A stretch of 64,000 nucleotides of DNA, taken from NCBI RefSeq assembly GCF_038002165.1, contig NZ_JBBOBR010000001.1:1240001-1304000 (forward strand), read 5' to 3'. Below, one piece after another: positions 59,773 through 64,000 of the stretch (the first letter of the stretch is position 1; every line of letters starts with the position of its first letter). Source of the stretch: Cytobacillus sp. FSL H8-0458 (lineage in GTDB: Bacteria; Bacillota; Bacilli; Bacillales; Cytobacillaceae). The notes beneath the pieces are model-generated. The model saw only the letters and a program-made list of their open reading frames with translations. It was not told the DNA's origin and searched no databases. The position numbers and the translations under genes were made by a program.

Positions 59773-59780
59773 GCTCCTTT
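59735..59780 (+). terminator. Long hairpin terminator overlapping the regulator's 3' end
   Basis: About 19 bp of stem (15 perfect pairs, 59,735-59,749 with 59,764-59,778, plus inner pairs) ending in CCTTT. The left arm lies inside the last codons of the gene. Confidence 0.75.
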
Positions 59781-59803
59781 ACATGAAGAATCAAAAATGG
59801 CTG

Positions 59804-60385
59804 TCACATATCGGTGTGAAGATGATGTGTCCTTCCAAGTGCCTGTTTCAGCTTCGGAACGAGGATAAAGGATAAAGCCGTTACAGCCAGGTCGAGAGGA
59901 AAATAGGCAAGCATCCAGCCCCAGGCCATACCGTAGCTAAATCCTGCCGGTGCATCTGCCCAAAGTAGAAGAGCAAAATACATCCAGTTGGTTCCAATTA
60001 TGTAGTTGCAAAAAAGGCTTAAAGTTCCTGCCATAAAATAATGCTTTTGTTTAACCAGCTGAGAATCCCCAACCCATTTTCCAGTAACATAAGCAACAGC
60101 CACAAAAGACAGCACAAAGCCGAAGGTCGGGCTTAATAACTGGGCAGGGCCACCTTTAAACTGTGCAAAAACAGGAGCGCCTATTAAACCAGCAAACACA
60201 TAGACCAGCATAGCAATTGATCCTTTTCTGCTCCCTAACACTGCCCCGGCTAAAATAGCAAAGAGAAGCTGTAAAGTAATAGGAACACTCCCAATCATGA
60301 GAAATGGGGACAGATTTGCACCAATGCCCATTAAAGCCGCAAAAAGGCCGCAAATAACCAAATCCTGAGTCTTTAAATCTTTCAT
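59804..60385 (-). CDS. bioY: Biotin transporter BioY (ECF S component)
   Basis: 193 aa, six membrane helices. BioY features are clear: PITLQLLFAILAGAVLGSRKG, GLIGAPVF and the GGPAQLLSPTFGF loop. It captures biotin and works with a shared T/A-A' ECF unit. AGGAGG precedes the start. It is divergent from bioD-bioA, with BirA operators between, so uptake and synthesis are switched together. Confidence 0.93.
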   Translation of the reverse strand: MKDLKTQDLVICGLFAALMGIGANLSPFLMIGSVPITLQLLFAILAGAVLGSRKGSIAMLVYVFAGLIGAPVFAQFKGGPAQLLSPTFGFVLSFVAVAYVTGKWVGDSQLVKQKHYFMAGTLSLFCNYIIGTNWMYFALLLWADAPAGFSYGMAWGWMLAYFPLDLAVTALSFILVPKLKQALGRTHHLHTDM

Positions 60386-60400
60386 ATGAACCTCCTTTTA

Positions 60401-60429
60401 TGTCAACCGTATATGATTTTAAGTTAACA
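60401..60429 (-). promoter_or_regulatory. BirA operator 1 (bioY side)
   Basis: Half sites TGTCAACC (60,401-60,408) and GTTAACA (60,423-60,429) in inverted orientation with a 14-base spacer, as in Bacillus BirA boxes. It overlaps the bioY leader/promoter. Biotinyl-AMP-loaded BirA should bind here and repress. Confidence 0.78.
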
Positions 60430-60439
60430 ATAAGTTGAA

Positions 60440-60445
60440 TATAAT
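60440..60445 (+). promoter_or_regulatory. TATAAT, candidate -10 box for bioDA
   Basis: A perfect TATAAT hexamer between the two BirA boxes. No good -35 box was found at the usual distance, so the call is tentative. Confidence 0.3.
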
Positions 60446-60454
60446 ATTCTCATA

Positions 60455-60483
60455 TGTTAACTTAATTGTAAATATGGTTAACA
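60455..60483 (+). promoter_or_regulatory. BirA operator 2 (bioDA side)
   Basis: Half sites TGTTAAC (60,455-60,461) and GTTAACA (60,477-60,483), an inverted repeat with a 15-base spacer. It lies just before the ribosome site of bioD. Confidence 0.82.
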
Positions 60484-60503
60484 CATAAAAAGGAGGAATA
60501 GTT

Positions 60504-61202
60504 ATTAGAAGTCTCTTTATTACAGGCACAGATACGGATGCAGGAAAAACGACAGCTGCCGCTCTTCTTTTAGCCTATTTAACAAAGAAAGGCATCCAGG
60601 CGGCTGCCTATAAGCCTGTGCAAAGCGGAGCTGAAATCATTGAAGACGTACTTTCTGCACCAGATGTTGAGTTTTATAAACTGGCCAATCCGGAAGCAGC
60701 AGCTTCCACTACATATCTATTAAAAAAACCATGTTCCCCGCATCTGGCAGCAAGGGAAGAGGAAGTAGAAATAGAGGTTAACAAGATCATTGAGCATTAT
60801 CAGCAGCTGTCAAGGGAGAATGAATTTGTATTGATAGAAGGTGCTGGGGGAGTCATGGTTCCTTTAAGGGACGATGGATACAGCATGCTTGATTTAATGA
60901 AAGAACTGTCCGCTCCAGTTGTGATTGTGGCAAGGACCGGGGTAGGCACAATCAACCACACCGTTCTGACAGCTGAAAGATTAAAACAAGAAGGGATAAA
61001 TGTGATCGGCATTATCATGAATCAGATGAAAATAGAGGATACAAAGGTTGAGCAGGACAACATACGAATGATTGAGCTTATGACCAGGGTGCCTGTTTTA
61101 GGAATGATCCCCTATTTAGAAAATCCAGTATCTGCTTTTGATGATTCAGAAATGCTTGAACATCTATTTTCAAAGCTGATGGAGGTGGACAGGAATGAAT
61201 GA
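60504..61202 (+). CDS. bioD: Dethiobiotin synthetase BioD with probable ATT start codon
   Basis: 232 aa. The P loop ([10 protein letters not shown], near residue 8), the lysine motif AYKPVQSG and the acidic EGAGGVMVP motif identify BioD, which closes the ureido ring of dethiobiotin using ATP and CO2. No ATG, GTG or TTG lies upstream of the P loop in frame. AGGAGG at 60,491-60,496 is seven bases before ATT 60,504, and the ATT aligns with the Met of other BioD proteins ([12 protein letters not shown] against MRGFFVTGTDTD from memory). A start at ATG 60,618 would remove the P loop and is rejected. The stop overlaps bioA by 8 bases. Confidence 0.85.
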   Translation: MRSLFITGTDTDAGKTTAAALLLAYLTKKGIQAAAYKPVQSGAEIIEDVLSAPDVEFYKLANPEAAASTTYLLKKPCSPHLAAREEEVEIEVNKIIEHYQQLSRENEFVLIEGAGGVMVPLRDDGYSMLDLMKELSAPVVIVARTGVGTINHTVLTAERLKQEGINVIGIIMNQMKIEDTKVEQDNIRMIELMTRVPVLGMIPYLENPVSAFDDSEMLEHLFSKLMEVDRNE

Positions 61203-62556
61203 GCAGGCAAATCTTTTTGAAAGCAGCATGAAGCATCTATGGCTTCCGTTTACACAAATGACAGACTATGAGAGGGATCCGCTGATCATTGAAAGCGGGG
61301 AAGGGATCATTCTGAAGGATATTAATGGGAAGGAATATCTGGATGGCTACTCCTCACTTTGGCTAAATGTGCACGGCCACCGGAAAAAGGAATTGAATGA
61401 GGCGATATTGGAGCAGCTTGATTTAATCGCTCATTCCACACTTTTAGGAGCAGCGAATGTTCCTGCCATCCGGCTTGCTGAGAAGCTTATAGAGATCACA
61501 CCGGCGAATTTGCAGCGGGTATTTTATTCTGATTCCGGAGCAACTTCAGTAGAAATCGCCATCAAAATGGCCTATCAATATTGGCAAAATAAAGGAAAAC
61601 AAAAGAAAAAGAAATTCGTCACGCTCACGAACAATTATCATGGAGATACCATTGGAGCCATCAGTATCGGGAATGTTGATTTATTCCACCGCGTGTATGG
61701 ATCATTAATGTTTCCAACCTTAAAAGCTCCTTTTCCTCTCCAATACCGCAGTCCTTATTCAGGTGAAGCAGAAGTTAAAGAAAGGGCATTAACAGACCTA
61801 AGAGCCATTTTCCGGGAACATCATGAAGAAATTGCAGCCATAACACTTGAACCGCTTATCCAGGGGGCAGGCGGTATGAATGTCATGCCTGGCGGCTATC
61901 TTAAAGGGGTTGAAGAGATGTGTCGTGAATTCAATATCCTTTTCATTGTGGATGAGGTAGCGACAGGCTTTGGCCGGACAGGAAAGATGTTTGCAGTCGA
62001 GCATGAAGGCGTTCAGCCGGATATCATGACCGCTGCAAAAGGGATCACAGGCGGTTATCTTCCGCTTGCTGCCACACTCACGACAGAGGAAATTTATCAG
62101 GAGTTTTATGGGGAATATGAAGAAATGAAAACCTTCTTCCATGGGCATTCCTACACAGGCAATCAGCTCGGATGTGCTGTAGCCCTGGCCAACCTGGAAA
62201 TCTATGAAAAAGAAAACCTGGTAGAACAGGCCGCAAGAAAAGCAGAAGCCATTCAATCTGAATTAGCTGCATTAAAAAGCCTCACACATGTGGGAGACAT
62301 TCGCCAATTAGGACTGATGTGCGGCATTGAGCTGGTTCAGGATAAAGAAACAGGGCAGCCTTTCCCATGGGAAAAGCGGATGGGCTATCATGCCACACTG
62401 GAAATGAGAAAAAGGGGCATGCTGACAAGACCGCTTGGGGATGTAGTCGTCTTTATGCCGCCGATGGCGAGTACTGATGATCAAATCAGGAAAATGATTC
62501 AAATCATGAGAGATTCGATTGAAACCGTGACTGAAAAGAAAAGGTCGTTTGTTTGA
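61195..62556 (+). CDS. bioA: Adenosylmethionine-8-amino-7-oxononanoate aminotransferase BioA
   Basis: 453 aa, class III PLP-dependent aminotransferase. [10 protein letters not shown] near the N-terminus is typical of BioA; the acid in [14 protein letters not shown] contacts the PLP ring and the Schiff-base lysine is in [13 protein letters not shown]. It makes diaminopelargonate, the substrate of BioD. GGAGGTGG lies before the start and the gene overlaps bioD, so the two are coupled. The other bio genes are not in the window. Confidence 0.94.
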   Translation: MNEQANLFESSMKHLWLPFTQMTDYERDPLIIESGEGIILKDINGKEYLDGYSSLWLNVHGHRKKELNEAILEQLDLIAHSTLLGAANVPAIRLAEKLIEITPANLQRVFYSDSGATSVEIAIKMAYQYWQNKGKQKKKKFVTLTNNYHGDTIGAISIGNVDLFHRVYGSLMFPTLKAPFPLQYRSPYSGEAEVKERALTDLRAIFREHHEEIAAITLEPLIQGAGGMNVMPGGYLKGVEEMCREFNILFIVDEVATGFGRTGKMFAVEHEGVQPDIMTAAKGITGGYLPLAATLTTEEIYQEFYGEYEEMKTFFHGHSYTGNQLGCAVALANLEIYEKENLVEQAARKAEAIQSELAALKSLTHVGDIRQLGLMCGIELVQDKETGQPFPWEKRMGYHATLEMRKRGMLTRPLGDVVVFMPPMASTDDQIRKMIQIMRDSIETVTEKKRSFV

Positions 62557-62591
62557 GAGAAGACCATTCGAATAGAAGGTAAGTAGAAACA

Positions 62592-62620
62592 GCCCCCTTA
62601 TTCATTTTTATAAAGGGGGC
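62592..62620. terminator. Hairpin between bioA and the UvrC-like gene
   Basis: GCCCCCTT (62,592-62,599) pairs with AAGGGGGC (62,613-62,620) with a 13-base loop. T runs are weak on both sides, but it is shared by two convergent genes. Confidence 0.55.
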
Positions 62621-63695
62621 TTGAAGTATTGTTTAGTAAATTCACCAATGCCAGATCCAGGGAGGAATGATTCTCAGGTTCCAGCCAGTTTTCCGGAACG
62701 ATGAGATAAGAGCAGCTGCCGCTGTGTAAATAACGGTAAATAATATGAGCAGCATCGATTTCGTGTCTGCTAACCTCTCCGGCAGCAATTGCTTCATCAT
62801 TTTTAAAATAAGCTAAAATGTTCGTTTTTATTTTTTCGCTAATGTTGCTTGCTTCTGCATAACACTGGCTGAACAGAATATCCGTCCTTTTAATAAGGAA
62901 CAGTTTAATCGTTGTATCTGTTAATCTTTCGATAGCGGCGATATTATAATTTTCTTCGGTGAATTCGATGACTTTTTCTTTTTTTAGCAGGGAGCTTACT
63001 GCCTGTATATGATCCCGATAGGCGGACGCCGCTTCAAACTCAAAGTTTTCTGAGGCATTCAGCATCATTTGATTCATGTCTTCTAAAATACTCATATCAG
63101 TGCCTTTCAGAAAATCCATAAACCTGTCCAGGATGTCATTGTACTGCTGTTCCGCAGGTCCCCCAAGACACCGTCCAAGGCATAAACCTAAGGAATAATT
63201 CAGGCAGGCAGAGCTCGTTCCGTTGGAATTGCTGCAATTCAGCTTAAAGCATTCCTTTAACCCCCGGATAGCTCTTTCCACATTTCTTCGGCTTGTATAA
63301 GGGCCAAAATAAACCTTGCCGTCATTCTCATTGGGATTAAAGACGATATCAATTTTACGGTTCCTGCCGGTAAGGCAGATCGCGATGTAAATGAATGACT
63401 GCGGACTCTTCATCATTCGATTATAGAGCGGCTTAATGCTTTTAATTAATTGGCATTCAAGCATAAAAGCCTCGAATTCAGTATCTGTCAGGATATAGTC
63501 AAAATCCCTTAAGTGCTTGACCAGCTTATTAATTTTTGGAGAATGGTTGGTAGAGTTCCGGAAATAAGACTGAACCCGGTTCTTTAGATTCTTCGCCTTC
63601 CCCACATACAGAATTTGACCCTGCGAATCCTTCATCAGATATACGCCTGGAGTTAAGGGCATGTGTTTCACCTTGTCAGGGAGATTAATAGCCAT
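62598..63695 (-). CDS. UvrC-like GIY-YIG nuclease lacking the C-terminal half
   Basis: 365 aa against roughly 590-600 aa for UvrC. It has the N-terminal GIY-YIG domain (PGVYLMKD, ILYVGKAKNLKNRV, catalytic Arg and Glu region), a Cys-rich stretch (CLNYSLGLCLGRC) and a UVR-like helix pair (SENFEFEAASAYRDHI) for UvrB binding. The RNase H-like and helix-hairpin-helix parts are absent. The stop is natural and the gene has its own terminator, so this looks like a separate paralogue that would make only the 3' incision, comparable to Cho of E. coli, rather than a broken uvrC. A damage-response role is inferred. Confidence 0.82.
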   Translation of the reverse strand: MAINLPDKVKHMPLTPGVYLMKDSQGQILYVGKAKNLKNRVQSYFRNSTNHSPKINKLVKHLRDFDYILTDTEFEAFMLECQLIKSIKPLYNRMMKSPQSFIYIAICLTGRNRKIDIVFNPNENDGKVYFGPYTSRRNVERAIRGLKECFKLNCSNSNGTSSACLNYSLGLCLGRCLGGPAEQQYNDILDRFMDFLKGTDMSILEDMNQMMLNASENFEFEAASAYRDHIQAVSSLLKKEKVIEFTEENYNIAAIERLTDTTIKLFLIKRTDILFSQCYAEASNISEKIKTNILAYFKNDEAIAAGEVSRHEIDAAHIIYRYLHSGSCSYLIVPENWLEPENHSSLDLALVNLLNNTSSPLYKNE

Positions 63696-64000
63696 TCATT
63701 CCTTTACTAGAATATATATTTAGTATTTTATCATGGGATGGGATTTGGCAGCTATTTCTCTGATTCAACGTCAGGGGATAAGTTAAAATAGTTTAATAAT
63801 TTTCAAAAAACACTCAATGCAACCCCGTTAACCTGGGCTACATAACATATATGAATGCGCTATCTATACAGAGGGGTCAACGATGGTTACAAGCCCAATT
63901 CGAGCAGCATAATGCCATAATTAACATTTATGTTAAGAAAAAATAGCTGATTTGAAATCAAATCAGCTATAGTACAAATTTATTAATATATTATTGGTTA
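63696..64000. other. Intergenic end of window without a clear gene
   Basis: No reading frame with family features was seen. A nine-codon frame (ATG 63,882-63,884, preceded by AGAGGGG, stop at 63,909-63,911) could be chance or a gene remnant. The only clear structure is the hairpin at 63,943-63,970. Confidence 0.5.
63938..63970 (-). terminator. Terminator for a minus-strand gene beyond the window
   Basis: ATAGCTGATTTG (63,943-63,954) pairs perfectly with 63,959-63,970; on the minus strand the stem is followed by TTTTTT. It should end a gene that enters from the right. Confidence 0.75.

Noticed and set aside
60618-61202. bioD starting at ATG 60,618
   Set aside because: This start would remove the P loop and the lysine motif needed for ATP binding.
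63882-63911. Nine-codon frame near the window end as a leader peptide
   Set aside because: It has a ribosome-like site, but no downstream gene or attenuator is visible inside the window.

Overview
The window looks like a Bacillaceae (Firmicutes) chromosome. Shine-Dalgarno sites are strong (AGGAGG, GGAGGG), GTG/TTG starts are common, the biotin genes carry Bacillus-type BirA boxes, and gene families such as virginiamycin B lyase, DinB and BioY/BioD/BioA fit. The genus cannot be fixed from this sequence alone. No rRNA, tRNA, transposase or CRISPR array was seen.

Positions 1-49,400 hold a bacitracin-type non-ribosomal peptide cluster. In order: the end of a BcrA-like ATPase, BcrB-like permease, BcrC-like undecaprenyl-pyrophosphate phosphatase, an MFS exporter, an Sfp-type phosphopantetheinyl transferase, a type II thioesterase (BacT-like), three synthetases (about 5245, 2613 and 6353 aa, close to BacA, BacB and BacC), and a BacR/BacS-like two-component system. 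Twelve modules were read: A-T, Cy-A-T, C-A-T, C-A-T-E, C-A-T | dock-C-A-T, C-A-T-E | C-A-T, C-A-T-E, C-A-T, C-A-T-E, C-A-T-TE. Eye-read binding-pocket codes give Ile, Cys (thiazoline), Leu, D-Asp, X, Lys, D-Orn, Ile, D-X, His, D-Asp, Asn. This is bacitracin except that position 4 is D-Asp instead of D-Glu, and positions 5 and 9 share one unassigned adenylation domain (pocket code DATTIGACVK) in place of Ile and D-Phe.

The cause is visible in the DNA. The synthetases are mostly AT-rich (about 34% G+C in spot counts), but 11,936-20,078 is GC-richer (about 47%) and nearly identical to two separate parts of the third synthetase (38,461-45,385 and 32,946-34,456). A single 8.1-kb tract in the BacA-like gene contains both, overlapping by 293 bp, and every junction keeps the reading frame. 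This looks like natural module and A-domain exchange inside an antibiotic assembly line.

Positions 49,400-64,000 are ordinary chromosome at about 42% G+C (one spot count). They hold a gene relic at the cluster edge; a GntR - opine-dehydrogenase-like - ECF transporter (S, T, fused A-A') operon; a dicarboxylate/amino-acid symporter; a streptogramin B lyase behind a possible attenuator; a decayed holin-like toxin gene; a DinB protein; a TPR plus winged-helix regulator; divergent bioY / bioD-bioA with two BirA operators and an apparent ATT start for bioD; and a UvrC-like protein lacking the C-terminal half.
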